Positions 15,812 through 23,590 of a DNA stretch of 39,060 nucleotides are shown here, in pieces (positions within the stretch are counted from its first letter, which is position 1; each line of letters opens with the position of its first letter). A model generated the notes under the pieces. The model was not told the origin of the DNA. It did no database searches and saw only the letters and a program-made list of their open reading frames with translations. Origin of the DNA: Candidatus Saccharimonadota bacterium (GTDB lineage Bacteria > Patescibacteriota > Saccharimonadia > Saccharimonadales > JAQGHD01); assembly GCA_028288965.1 (NCBI GenBank), contig JAQGHD010000028.1:1-39060 (forward strand), in the 5' to 3' direction. A program made the translations under genes and the position numbers.

Positions 15812-18413
15812 GCAACTTGGTTATATGAAAAAAGCTGGTACTAAAACCAGCGAAAAAGAACCACGCCTAAAACTCACCGCCTGGGGCAGAACCTATGACT
15901 TAACGCGAGTTTACGCGTTGGTTTGTGTTGGTGTTTTGGGGCTAACTACCTGGTTCTGGGCCTTATTAAGTAGCCGTTTGCAGCAAAGTAATGCCGACCA
16001 ACTGGTGAACAGTTATTTGTTTGAGCACCTCAAAACGTTTCAGCAAGCGACGTTTCCCGAAAGTCACAGTTTCTTGCTCAAGTGGCCGCTGTTTTATTTG
16101 ATCCGGCTGTTTGGTACGACCACTTTTATGTTTAGCCTGGTCACTATTGGCTTGGCGTTACTGACGGTCTTAGGATTTGCAGTACTATTGTGGCGCATCG
16201 AGCGCCGCTTGCTTATCTTTGGCACGATATGTTTAGCCCTGGCTTTGGTTTTGTTGATGGTACCGCCTCTGGCTTACCCGGGCGGTTTGTTGCCAACTGG
16301 CTTAGCCATGATCACCACGCGTAATGTTGAGTATCTTATGTATATACTAAGCCTGCTACTGCTGGCCCGCTCTCGGCGCTGGCTCAGTTGGACCGCGCTA
16401 TCGGCTACCAGCCTGTTGAGCCTCCTGATTGCCAGCGATAAGTTGTTTATGAGTTTAAGTATTGGTGGGGCTGCTTTGGCCAGCTTAGTTTACCTGGCAT
16501 TTCGACGCTGGAACAAAGCCCGCTTAGCTGGCGGCTGGTTGTTGATGAGCCTGCTGTCCAGCGTTTTGGCGATGATCATACTACACCTTATAAGCAGGCT
16601 ACACCTTACTCATTTTGCCGGACACGCTGCAGGGGCCAGTCCTTACGGCTTAAGCCATGGCGCCAAGAACTTTGTTTTGGGCGGTATATACGCCGTGGCA
16701 GGACTGTTCACAAACTTTGGAGCCAATCCGGTTTTTGACGTTACGACTGTAGCCAGGCTACCCCATCAATTGTTGAGTCGCTTCATTAGTTTTGGCTCTA
16801 TCGCCTACCTCATGAATACGGGGCTGTTGCTGGTTGGCCTTTTTGCCGCTTGGCGGGTGTGGTTGGGTAGTCTCCAAAAAACAAAAACCAAGCCGGCCGA
16901 CGACTTTAGCTTACTAGCCAACATGTTGATCTACTCCAGCCTCGCAGCGGCAATAGTATTTGTAGCAAGTAATCATTATTACGCCGTGGACGCCCGTTAT
17001 TTGGCAATCAGTGGCTTTGCGCTATTCGTAGCAGCGGCAGTTTATTTGCGACAAAAAACTTTTAAGAAATCAAAAATTTGGCTTCAGCTGGGCGGTGGTT
17101 TATGTGTCGGTATCCTGATCGCCATTGGGTGGTCGGTGAGAGCGCAGGACAGCAATCAGCAAGCTCTGACTTCGATTGATGATCGTAACCGCCTGGTCGC
17201 TCAGGTACTAGCCCAGCACAAAACCGATACCTTAGCCGGTGATTATTGGCGAGTCCTGCCAATCCGCCTGGCCAGTCGTAACAGCGTTCAGGTACTGCCC
17301 CTATCTAACTGTACGCAACCAGCTGGCGCCTTAAGCAGTAAGGCCTGGCAGCCTGACCTAAACACCCATCATTTTGCATATTTACTTTCATTCGATAAGG
17401 GCCTAACGACCTATCCGTCTTGTAGCTTAGACCAGATCATCAAAAGTTACGGGCGGCCTAACGCTAGCTTTTTGATAGCCGGCAATCCTGACCATCCTAA
17501 AGAAAGTTTATTGTTTTACGACCGCGGCGCGCACAAAAGTGCCCCCAAAATCAGAACAACTATACCAAGCACCGTTTTGCCAATTCCACTAACACTGTTA
17601 CCAAACACAGCTTGTCCAGATAGTTCAACACTCTTAACTGTTGTAGCTCACCAAGATGACGATCTCTTATTTATGAATCCTGATTTACAAAAGGCAATTT
17701 CGGCTGGCAAGTGTGTGCGCACCATCTACTTAACAGCGGGTGATGCTGGTGCCGGCCAAGTGTACTGGCTTGGGCGAGAGCAAGGGGCCGAAGCAGCCTA
17801 CTCGGCAATGCTGGGCACTAACACTATTTGGGTACAGCGAATTGTCCATATCGCTGACGACGAATTTATAACTGTCGCCAACCCCCGTGGCGACACCAAG
17901 ACGTCGCTGATTTTTTTGCGATTACCCGACGGTAATTTACGCGGACAAGGCTTTAGAGCCGCTGGGTTTCAAAGCTTGACGAGGTTGCGGAGTGGCAAGG
18001 TTAAGACACTCCATAGTGTCGACAGCCAATCTGCCTATACCGCGGACCAGTTGGTTGCGGTGTTGACTAATTTAATGTTGGCCTACCGGCCGGCCGCTAT
18101 TCATACTCAGGCAACCTATAGTCTCAACAATACCTACCCAGATCATGGTGACCATTTAGCTACCGGGCATTTTGCCCGAGATGCTTACCTGCAGTATGTC
18201 GACCACGCCTCGACGCCTTTGTCGTTTTATGCTGGTTACCCTATTCGGGCACGAGCTCAGAATGTGGTTGGTGAGGATTTAGACAAAAAGATAACTGCCT
18301 GGTTGGCCTATGCCAAATTTGATGGCGGTGTCTGTCAAAGCATTCAGCAATGCAACCATACCCCCACCTACTTTGCTTATCTTCGGCGGCAATACACTGT
18401 TGCGCCCAAATAG
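15804..18413 (+). CDS. Multi-pass membrane protein fused to PIG-L deacetylase
   Basis: This 869-residue protein has two parts. Residues about 25-430 are strongly hydrophobic, with roughly ten transmembrane helices, like a GT-C glycosyltransferase or flippase-type module, although no clear GT-C DxD motif was identified. From about residue 605 there is a PIG-L/LmbE zinc deacetylase domain. The metal motif is AHQDDD (His616, Asp618-620; the usual form is AHPDDE), and the second His cluster is DHGDH at 780-784. The domain probably removes N-acetyl groups from amino sugars in a glycan. Its side of the membrane depends on helix count. ATG 15804 overlaps the previous gene by eight bases; ATG 15825 is an alternative start. 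The fusion suggests that transfer and deacetylation are coupled. Confidence 0.8.
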   Translation: MPKQLGYMKKAGTKTSEKEPRLKLTAWGRTYDLTRVYALVCVGVLGLTTWFWALLSSRLQQSNADQLVNSYLFEHLKTFQQATFPESHSFLLKWPLFYLIRLFGTTTFMFSLVTIGLALLTVLGFAVLLWRIERRLLIFGTICLALALVLLMVPPLAYPGGLLPTGLAMITTRNVEYLMYILSLLLLARSRRWLSWTALSATSLLSLLIASDKLFMSLSIGGAALASLVYLAFRRWNKARLAGGWLLMSLLSSVLAMIILHLISRLHLTHFAGHAAGASPYGLSHGAKNFVLGGIYAVAGLFTNFGANPVFDVTTVARLPHQLLSRFISFGSIAYLMNTGLLLVGLFAAWRVWLGSLQKTKTKPADDFSLLANMLIYSSLAAAIVFVASNHYYAVDARYLAISGFALFVAAAVYLRQKTFKKSKIWLQLGGGLCVGILIAIGWSVRAQDSNQQALTSIDDRNRLVAQVLAQHKTDTLAGDYWRVLPIRLASRNSVQVLPLSNCTQPAGALSSKAWQPDLNTHHFAYLLSFDKGLTTYPSCSLDQIIKSYGRPNASFLIAGNPDHPKESLLFYDRGAHKSAPKIRTTIPSTVLPIPLTLLPNTACPDSSTLLTVVAHQDDDLLFMNPDLQKAISAGKCVRTIYLTAGDAGAGQVYWLGREQGAEAAYSAMLGTNTIWVQRIVHIADDEFITVANPRGDTKTSLIFLRLPDGNLRGQGFRAAGFQSLTRLRSGKVKTLHSVDSQSAYTADQLVAVLTNLMLAYRPAAIHTQATYSLNNTYPDHGDHLATGHFARDAYLQYVDHASTPLSFYAGYPIRARAQNVVGEDLDKKITAWLAYAKFDGGVCQSIQQCNHTPTYFAYLRRQYTVAPK

Positions 18414-18423
18414 CTGCTGAAAG

Positions 18424-19011
18424 TTAGCTGGCGCCGTCAGTCTCATCGGCCTTTTCTGCCTCAGATGATTCGGGCCCGTGGTCGTCTGGCACGTCAACAG
18501 CATCAACGTCTTCGGTGGCTGCCGACTGACTCCCAGCTGGCTTCAGCACTACGTAGCGGTCTCGGCCTTCGCCAACCGATTCAGTAGTTAGCCCCTCGTC
18601 GCTGGCCAGTTGATGAATCACGCGGCGATCAGCGGCATTCATTGGCGCCAGATCCATGGGTTGGCCGCTTTTCTTGACAGATTCTATCCAGTCCTCGGCT
18701 TTCTCGGCTAAACGGTCTGCCCGTTGTTTCTTATAATTTGCCACGTCCACGTTAACCCGAACCACGCCGAAGTTGTTGTTCTTAAGGGCACTACTTACCA
18801 TGTATTGCAATGAACGCACCGTGTCGCCTCGCTGCCCAATTAAAAATCCATTTAAATGCGTGCTGGGCACACTCAACTCAATGACTTCACCGTCGGCCGT
18901 TGTGGCGTAGACATCGGTGTTTAAACCAAAAAAGGACAGCAGGTCCTCTAAATACTTCTTAGCAAACTGGATCGATTCTTCTATGCCTAGTCGTTCTTCT
19001 GTGTCACTCAC
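18424..19011 (-). CDS. jag: KH-R3H RNA-binding protein Jag/KhpB
   Basis: This 195-residue cytoplasmic RNA-binding protein belongs to the conserved rpmH-rnpA-yidC-jag block. The KH domain has the GxxG loop LIGQRGDT around 58-64, and the R3H motif AADRRVIH is at 126-133. The C-terminal 45 residues are acidic and Ser/Asp-rich, probably disordered. Only a short segment precedes the KH domain, so the full Jag_N domain of Firmicutes is missing. In Firmicutes the protein acts with KhpA in RNA binding and cell-division control; here the role is inferred. The start is GTG, and GTGA overlaps the yidC stop by four bases. The 3' end converges with 15804-18413 across ten bases. Confidence 0.93.
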   Translation of the reverse strand: MSDTEERLGIEESIQFAKKYLEDLLSFFGLNTDVYATTADGEVIELSVPSTHLNGFLIGQRGDTVRSLQYMVSSALKNNNFGVVRVNVDVANYKKQRADRLAEKAEDWIESVKKSGQPMDLAPMNAADRRVIHQLASDEGLTTESVGEGRDRYVVLKPAGSQSAATEDVDAVDVPDDHGPESSEAEKADETDGAS

Positions 19012-19928
19012 CGCTTCCTCCTCTTCTTAGTGGAGGATTTTTTGGCCTTTTTAGCCGGCGGCAACACTTCGCCCTCAACTTCTTTAGCATTGGTGGCTGA
19101 TTTCTCTACTACCTGCACCATTTCCGTCTCGTCTTGATTAAGTACGCGGGCCTGTTGAATATAGGCCACGATGCTGCCGGCTAGCCAGTACAGCGGCAGG
19201 GCCGAAGCGATATTCACCGTAAACAAAAAGATCATAGCTGGGATAAAGTAGCGCGTGGTGCGACCAACCGCGGCGTTAACCTCGCCTTGGTCGGCCTGCC
19301 TACCTTTGCCAGCATCCTTAAGAATATTGCGCAGGCTTTTGCTTTCTTTGTTATTGGGCATGAGTTGCTTGGTTTGGAAATATTGTCCGGCGGCACTTCC
19401 AAGAACAATCACCATGGCTGGCAGATAGATAGATCCATTTTTACCCAAGGCGGCTCGTGTTAAATTAACGACGCCAAACAGCGTACCATCAAACAAATGA
19501 ATATTAGATGAGAGTTGCTTCATCCAACTCAGGTTACGCAAGAAAGGATACGAGAATGTCAGGATGGCCTCTGGGTCAACGACAATTTTCTTCAGCCCAG
19601 CGTATAGGCCAATTAATATTGGCAGCTGAAGCAGCACGATCCCGAGGCTAGAGAACGGATTGATTTGGCGCTCTTTATATAGCTCCATAATCATCATGGA
19701 CTCTTGCTGCTTATTGCCCTTGCTGGCTTGCTTGATGCGCTTCAGCTCAGGCTGCAGTTCACGCATAGCCTTGGCATGGTGCAGCTGCTTTTTAACCAGC
19801 GGCCACATAAGTAGCCGAACAACAATCGTAAAGACAATAATGGCCAGACCAAAGTTGTGGCCTGGCAGTATAGCGTAGATAAAGACGAGTAGATTAAAAA
19901 TCGGCCGGACAATAAGGGTCGTAAACAT
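19008..19928 (-). CDS. yidC: Membrane protein insertase YidC/Oxa1
   Basis: This 306-residue insertase places proteins in the membrane alone or with Sec. It has the short form without the large Gram-negative periplasmic P1 domain. The first core helix ends VVRLLMWPLVKKQ, with Arg38 as the conserved groove arginine. A charged hairpin (MRELQPELKRIKQ) follows, and then the remaining helices, including LGIVLLQLPILIGLYAGL and the last helix near 235-260. The C-terminal 50 residues are Lys-rich (AKKSSTKKRRKR), which could bind the ribosome. It is preceded by an AAGGAG ribosome-binding site seven bases from ATG and followed by overlapping jag. Confidence 0.95.
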   Translation of the reverse strand: MFTTLIVRPIFNLLVFIYAILPGHNFGLAIIVFTIVVRLLMWPLVKKQLHHAKAMRELQPELKRIKQASKGNKQQESMMIMELYKERQINPFSSLGIVLLQLPILIGLYAGLKKIVVDPEAILTFSYPFLRNLSWMKQLSSNIHLFDGTLFGVVNLTRAALGKNGSIYLPAMVIVLGSAAGQYFQTKQLMPNNKESKSLRNILKDAGKGRQADQGEVNAAVGRTTRYFIPAMIFLFTVNIASALPLYWLAGSIVAYIQQARVLNQDETEMVQVVEKSATNAKEVEGEVLPPAKKAKKSSTKKRRKR

Positions 19929-19935
19929 GTATTAG

Positions 19936-19959
19936 CTCCTTGCTTTAAGTCCCATTATA
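19936..19959 (-). promoter_or_regulatory. yidC -10 and ribosome-binding site
   Basis: On the minus strand TATAAT (19959-19954) is followed after 12 bases by AAGGAG (19941-19936), with seven bases to the yidC ATG. This is a normal leadered arrangement, in contrast with the leaderless-looking starts elsewhere in the window. It gives yidC-jag its own promoter in the 69-base gap after rnpA. Confidence 0.55.
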
Positions 19960-19997
19960 CCTAAAAAGCTGTAGATGGTGGACCTTCGAGTGAGTTT

Positions 19998-20345
19998 TTA
20001 TGAAGAGATCTTGGCTTGGCGCAGCAAATAGGTGACGTCTTGGCGCAGCTTTTCGCTTGGCATGGTGGTAACGTTATCTTGAAAGACGGTGATCACTAGA
20101 TCGTATGGTTTAGTGATCGCGGCCTCTTGCAGGCGCACCGCCTCGTAGATACGGCGGCGGATACGGTTGCGTTGCACGGCCGACTTACTGACCTTCTTGC
20201 TGACAACAACCGCCAGCCGGTAGCTGTTGCGCCGAGTGTTGAGGGTGTATTTAAGTGAACCCACGCCGGCTCGAACAGTTTGACCTTTTTGATAGACAAA
20301 CCGCAGGCTGTTGTGGCCATGAAAGCGGTGTTTGGTGGAAATCAT
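19998..20345 (-). CDS. rnpA: Ribonuclease P protein component
   Basis: This 115-residue basic protein binds the RNase P RNA and helps it process tRNA 5' ends. The family signature is clear: the first part carries the FVYQKGQ segment, and the central RNR box VQRNRIRRRIYEAVR lies near residues 55-69. The length is normal. It follows rpmH by 50 bases, the standard bacterial order rpmH-rnpA, and precedes yidC. A GAAGG lies about 12 bases before the ATG, a weak ribosome-binding site. Confidence 0.95.
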   Translation of the reverse strand: MISTKHRFHGHNSLRFVYQKGQTVRAGVGSLKYTLNTRRNSYRLAVVVSKKVSKSAVQRNRIRRRIYEAVRLQEAAITKPYDLVITVFQDNVTTMPSEKLRQDVTYLLRQAKISS

Positions 20346-20395
20346 ATGGTTATATTACCTTCAAAAAGGTGTTGTCTCCGGCTGCTAAGGAACGT

Positions 20396-20533
20396 TTAGG
20401 CAGAAATTTTAGCGCGGCCTTTGTTGCGGCGGCGCTGCAGTACGTTACGTCCGGCTTTAGAGGCCATCCGCTTTAAAAAGCCGTGTTCGCGAGCGCGGTG
20501 ACGCTTTTTTGGTTGATAAGTACGTTTTGGCAT
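20396..20533 (-). CDS. rpmH: Ribosomal protein bL34
   Basis: The minus strand encodes a 45-residue protein beginning [19 protein letters not shown] and ending GRAKISA, an almost canonical bL34, very rich in Arg and Lys. It is a component of the large ribosomal subunit. It starts at ATG 20533 and stops at TAA 20398-20396. Its place between dnaA (divergent) and rnpA is the classic origin arrangement. The upstream leader holds two hairpins, annotated separately. Confidence 0.97.
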   Translation of the reverse strand: MPKRTYQPKKRHRAREHGFLKRMASKAGRNVLQRRRNKGRAKISA

Positions 20534-20564
20534 AGGGGTATTATCCTTTAGTTTCTACTGTTTA

Positions 20565-20613
20565 CCAAGCTTCTTGGACTTGCATGAAGTGCGAGGCGCC
20601 CATGAATGGCGCC
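20565..20613 (-). promoter_or_regulatory. Two hairpins in rpmH leader
   Basis: On the minus strand, GGCGCC (20613-20608) pairs with GGCGCC (20600-20595) around a 7-base loop, and downstream CCAAG-AAG-CTTGG (20577-20565) forms a second perfect hairpin. Both lie between the predicted rpmH promoter and its start codon. They could be leader RNA structures involved in control of rpmH-rnpA or in transcript stability. No poly-U run follows, so they do not look like terminators. Confidence 0.4.
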
Positions 20614-20620
20614 GCGAAAG

Positions 20621-20648
20621 CGTATATGTAATACGGTGAAATTAACAA
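20621..20648 (-). promoter_or_regulatory. Putative rpmH promoter
   Basis: The minus strand has TTGTTA (20648-20643), a 16-base spacer and TATACG (20626-20621). Transcription would start near 20614, directly at the first leader hairpin, giving an 80-base leader for rpmH. Confidence 0.4.
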
Positions 20649-20789
20649 TATTTAACCCACTAATCCTATCAACTTATCCACCATTGGCCAAGCATTTTCC
20701 ACAGATTACCAGATGCGTCACGAGCCTGTGTAGAACTCCTACTCTGTTTTAGTGATTTTTCAATCGACTCCAGAATTTAGCAAGCTAAG

Positions 20790-20820
20790 TTGTGGAAAAC
20801 TTCTTGGTTTTTGGTATAGT
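20790..20820 (+). promoter_or_regulatory. Putative dnaA promoter
   Basis: TATAGT at 20815-20820 is a good -10. TTGTGG at 20790-20795 with a 19-base spacer is a possible -35 and coincides with the inverted DnaA box at 20791-20799. The leader of about 30 bases carries AGGGGC (20850-20855), five bases before the ATG, as a ribosome-binding site. Confidence 0.45.
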
Positions 20821-20859
20821 TAAGACCAATCCATATAAGATCGGGGTTTAGGGGCAGGT

Positions 20860-22221
20860 ATGCAAGATGGTTTGTGGCAAGCAGTGTTGGGCGAGATCGA
20901 GCTCACCGTATCACGCGGGAGCTATGTTACTTGGTTTAAGAACACCAGCTTGCTCAAAAACAAGGACGACACCGTGGTCATTGGAGTGCCAAATGTTTTT
21001 ATCAAGCAACAATTAGAGCGCAAGTTTAACCAACTCATTAGCGACACGCTGGCCAAAAACGGCATTACCCCAACTCATATAGAATATAAAATTCATTCCG
21101 GCCACCTGCCGGCTAAAAAAACCGAGGACGAACCGGTCTTAACCACTCAGAATGCTCCACGCCCAGCAGCCAAGGCCCTCACCAGCGCCCTAACACACAC
21201 CTACCGGCAAGGGCTCAACGAGCGCTACACGTTTGAGAACTTCATTGTAGGCAGTGGTAATGAGCTGGCTTACGCCGCTTGCCAGGCCATCGCCACCACA
21301 CCTGGCACCAAGTACAATCCATTGTTTATTTATGGTGGTGTTGGTATCGGCAAAACCCACCTCATCCAAGCCGTTGGTAACGCCATCATGGTGCGTAACC
21401 CTGGATCTAGAGTTGTCTATATATCTACCGAGCAGTTTATCCAGGAATTTTTAGATGCCATCCGCTACAAAAAGAATACCGATTTTGCCGGCTATTATCG
21501 CAGTGCTGACGTGCTGATCATTGACGATATGCAGTTCATTGCCGGCAAGGAAAAAACACAGGAAGAATTCTTTCATACTTTTAACGCCCTGCACCAGGCC
21601 AACAAACAAGTCATTATTAGCAGCGATAAACCACCTAAAGAAATCCCGACTCTTGAGGACCGGCTACGCAGCCGTTTTGCTTGGGGCATGAGTATCGATA
21701 TGCAAAACCCCGACTTTGAGACTCGCTGCGCCATTGTCCAAACCAAGGCTCACTCCCACGGCGCCACCATCCCTCAACCTGTTGTTGAGTACCTAGCGAC
21801 GTATGTTCAGACCAACATTCGCGAACTTGAGGGTGCCTTGAATCAACTGTTGGCTTGGTGTGAGATGCGCGGGCTCGAGCCCGACGTCACCATTGCCACC
21901 AATCTCTTTGGAGCGCACCGCACTCGACCAAAGCATTTGAGCGCCAAGCAGATCATTGAGCGCACTGCCAAGCACTTCCAAGTACCAATGGAGGACATGT
22001 TGGGCCCTAAGCGTGATAAAGACATTGTGGTGCCACGCCAAGTGGCTATGTATATACTGCGCAGTGAATTGCACCTTAGCTTTCCTAAAATTGCCCGAGA
22101 ATTAGGCCGCAAAGACCACACCACAGCTATTCATTCAGTTGAAAAAATCGAGAAAGAGTCTGCCCAAGATGCTGATATCCGCAGCGCCATCTCCGAAATA
22201 AAGGAGCGTTTGTATGCGTAA
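20860..22221 (+). CDS. dnaA: Chromosomal replication initiator DnaA
   Basis: This is a 453-residue initiator that binds DnaA boxes and opens the origin. Domain I (about 1-85) includes VTWFKNTSLL. A short linker follows, and the AAA+ domain starts near residue 120 with YTFENFIVGSGNELAYAA. Walker A GGVGIGKT is at 159-166, Walker B LIIDD at 219-223 followed by the sensor region, and the Arg-finger region is LEDRLRSRFAWG. Domain IV carries the DNA-binding signature GRKDHTTAIH at 416-425. The length and order of parts are normal. It is followed by a 258-base gap with further origin elements and then dnaN. Confidence 0.98.
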   Translation: MQDGLWQAVLGEIELTVSRGSYVTWFKNTSLLKNKDDTVVIGVPNVFIKQQLERKFNQLISDTLAKNGITPTHIEYKIHSGHLPAKKTEDEPVLTTQNAPRPAAKALTSALTHTYRQGLNERYTFENFIVGSGNELAYAACQAIATTPGTKYNPLFIYGGVGIGKTHLIQAVGNAIMVRNPGSRVVYISTEQFIQEFLDAIRYKKNTDFAGYYRSADVLIIDDMQFIAGKEKTQEEFFHTFNALHQANKQVIISSDKPPKEIPTLEDRLRSRFAWGMSIDMQNPDFETRCAIVQTKAHSHGATIPQPVVEYLATYVQTNIRELEGALNQLLAWCEMRGLEPDVTIATNLFGAHRTRPKHLSAKQIIERTAKHFQVPMEDMLGPKRDKDIVVPRQVAMYILRSELHLSFPKIARELGRKDHTTAIHSVEKIEKESAQDADIRSAISEIKERLYA

Positions 22222-22408
22222 ATCATGTGTACAAATTGGGGAGCGGCTGAGCATGAATGCCGGCATAACTACCGCTACTTGTGCACGTGTTGTAGTTTTG
22301 TTTGAGCGCCTGTGGGCAAAAACTGGAGTTGTGCCAGTTGTAAGCACAGCTTTTACTAGGGCTTTGTGCACGGCAGATGGTAGCGTTTTACCGAATATCG
22401 CGTTGGTG

Positions 22409-22460
22409 TTTTCCCCACTATCCACACACCCTACTACTAAAACTACTATTTTAAATAAGT
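22409..22460. other. oriC, dnaA-dnaN part: DnaA boxes and DnaA-trio-like tract
   Basis: Two 9-mers abut here: TTTTCCCCA (22409-22417) and CTATCCACA (22418-22426), the second differing from the consensus TTATCCACA only at its first base. After four bases comes CTACTACTAAAACTACTA (22431-22448), four CTA triplets in near-register, and then an AT-rich run. The order box, short spacer, CTA/TAG triplets, AT-rich DNA matches the basal unwinding element described for Bacillus subtilis oriC, where DnaA-trios guide strand opening. The rest of 22222-22408 shows no convincing gene. Confidence 0.6.
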
Positions 22461-22479
22461 AATAGAAGGATTAATAACC

Positions 22480-23571
22480 ATGGACCTACAAGTCACCCAG
22501 GAAAACTTAAGCAAAGCCCTTGGCACAGTCGCTCGTATTGCCAATACCCGCAATACCCTACCCATCTTAGCCAATGTGTTGATCAAGACGGTAAATAACC
22601 GCCTGACCATCGCGGCCACCAACCTAGATATCGCCATTACGCACGTGATTGGCTCAAAGATTGCCGGCGAAGGAGCCATTACTGTTCCGGCTCGACTGAT
22701 GCAAGATTTTGTCAGTAGCCTGCCTAGCGGGGTGATTACGCTCAAACTTGAGGAACAGCGTTTACATATCAGCACCGACAAATACCAATCAGTTATTAAC
22801 GGCATTTCAGCTGAAGAATACCCTGTCATGCCAGCCATTGCTGATGGTCAAAACTGGAAGGTAGCTGGCCAGCAGTTGCGCAAGAGCCTGCAGCAAGTGG
22901 TGGGGGCAGCCAGTAGCGACGAGGCCCGCCCGGTGCTCACCGGAGTCTATGTCCACACCCACGAGGGTTCGTTGTACATGGTTGCCACCGACAGTTACCG
23001 CTTGGCCGAAAAACGCCTGGGCACCAACAAAGACACCATGAATCTTCTCGTGCCGGCGACCGCCATGCAAGACTTGCTCCGAATTCTCAGCGATTTTGAT
23101 GAAGAAGTGTCCATTACTCATGACGACCAACAGGTGTTATTCCGTGTTGGCACCGTGGAATTGGTGGCTCGGCTCATCGAGGGCCAATACCCAGACTATC
23201 GCCGGCTTATCCCTAAAGAATTTGCCACCAGCGCCAAACTTAAGCGAGCCGAACTAGTTAATATTACCAAAGTGTCGAGTTTGTTTGCCCGCGAGAGCGC
23301 CGGCAGCATAACCATTGAAGCCGATAACAAGGCCGCCCAAGTAAGCATCCGCTCCATCGCTAGCCAGCTGGGTGAGAATACGGCCAGTGCTAGCGCCGAG
23401 GTAACCGGTGGAGGCGGCATCACGCTTAATTCTCGCTACGTACTTGATGGGTTGCAAGTTCTAGACGGTGACGACGTCCAGTTCAGCTTTAACGGCAAGC
23501 TCGAACCATGCGTGCTCAAGGCGGCCAACACCGATGATTACCTGCACGTTATCATGCCGCTCAAGAGCTAA
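22480..23571 (+). CDS. dnaN: DNA polymerase III beta sliding clamp
   Basis: This 363-residue protein forms the dimeric ring that holds the replicative polymerase on DNA. Three clamp domains of about 120 residues are evident. The start MDLQVTQENLSKALGTVARI is typical, the central TGVYVHTHEGSLYMVATDSYRLA segment is the strongly conserved domain 2 element, and the C-terminal end YLHVIMPLKS resembles the usual MPMR(L/V) terminus that helps form the hydrophobic binding pocket. A GAAGGA site lies nine bases before ATG. It is separated from recF by only 19 bases. Confidence 0.97.
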   Translation: MDLQVTQENLSKALGTVARIANTRNTLPILANVLIKTVNNRLTIAATNLDIAITHVIGSKIAGEGAITVPARLMQDFVSSLPSGVITLKLEEQRLHISTDKYQSVINGISAEEYPVMPAIADGQNWKVAGQQLRKSLQQVVGAASSDEARPVLTGVYVHTHEGSLYMVATDSYRLAEKRLGTNKDTMNLLVPATAMQDLLRILSDFDEEVSITHDDQQVLFRVGTVELVARLIEGQYPDYRRLIPKEFATSAKLKRAELVNITKVSSLFARESAGSITIEADNKAAQVSIRSIASQLGENTASASAEVTGGGGITLNSRYVLDGLQVLDGDDVQFSFNGKLEPCVLKAANTDDYLHVIMPLKS

Positions 23572-23590
23572 CCCGCTACAATAAAATACG

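Larger units (their letters stand above)
20534..20859. other. oriC, rpmH-dnaA part (DnaA boxes)
   Basis: This 326-base region has no gene. Besides the rpmH leader and promoter it holds four DnaA-box-like 9-mers within 126 bases: TTATCCACC at 20674-20682, TTTTCCACA at 20695-20703, the inverse of TTCTACACA at 20727-20735, and the inverse of TTTTCCACA at 20791-20799. An AT-rich stretch lies around 20641-20665. The divergent rpmH/dnaA arrangement and box cluster are standard marks of a bacterial origin. The last box overlaps the likely dnaA -35, suggesting autoregulation. Confidence 0.75.

Noticed and set aside
18414-18423. Terminator between the PIG-L fusion gene and jag
   Set aside because: Only four-base AGCT arms are present, with no GC-rich stem and no T run.
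22214-22462. 82-residue frame overlapping the end of dnaA
   Set aside because: It overlaps dnaA and runs through DnaA boxes and the trio tract; no motif and no ribosome-binding site. The gap is better explained as origin DNA.
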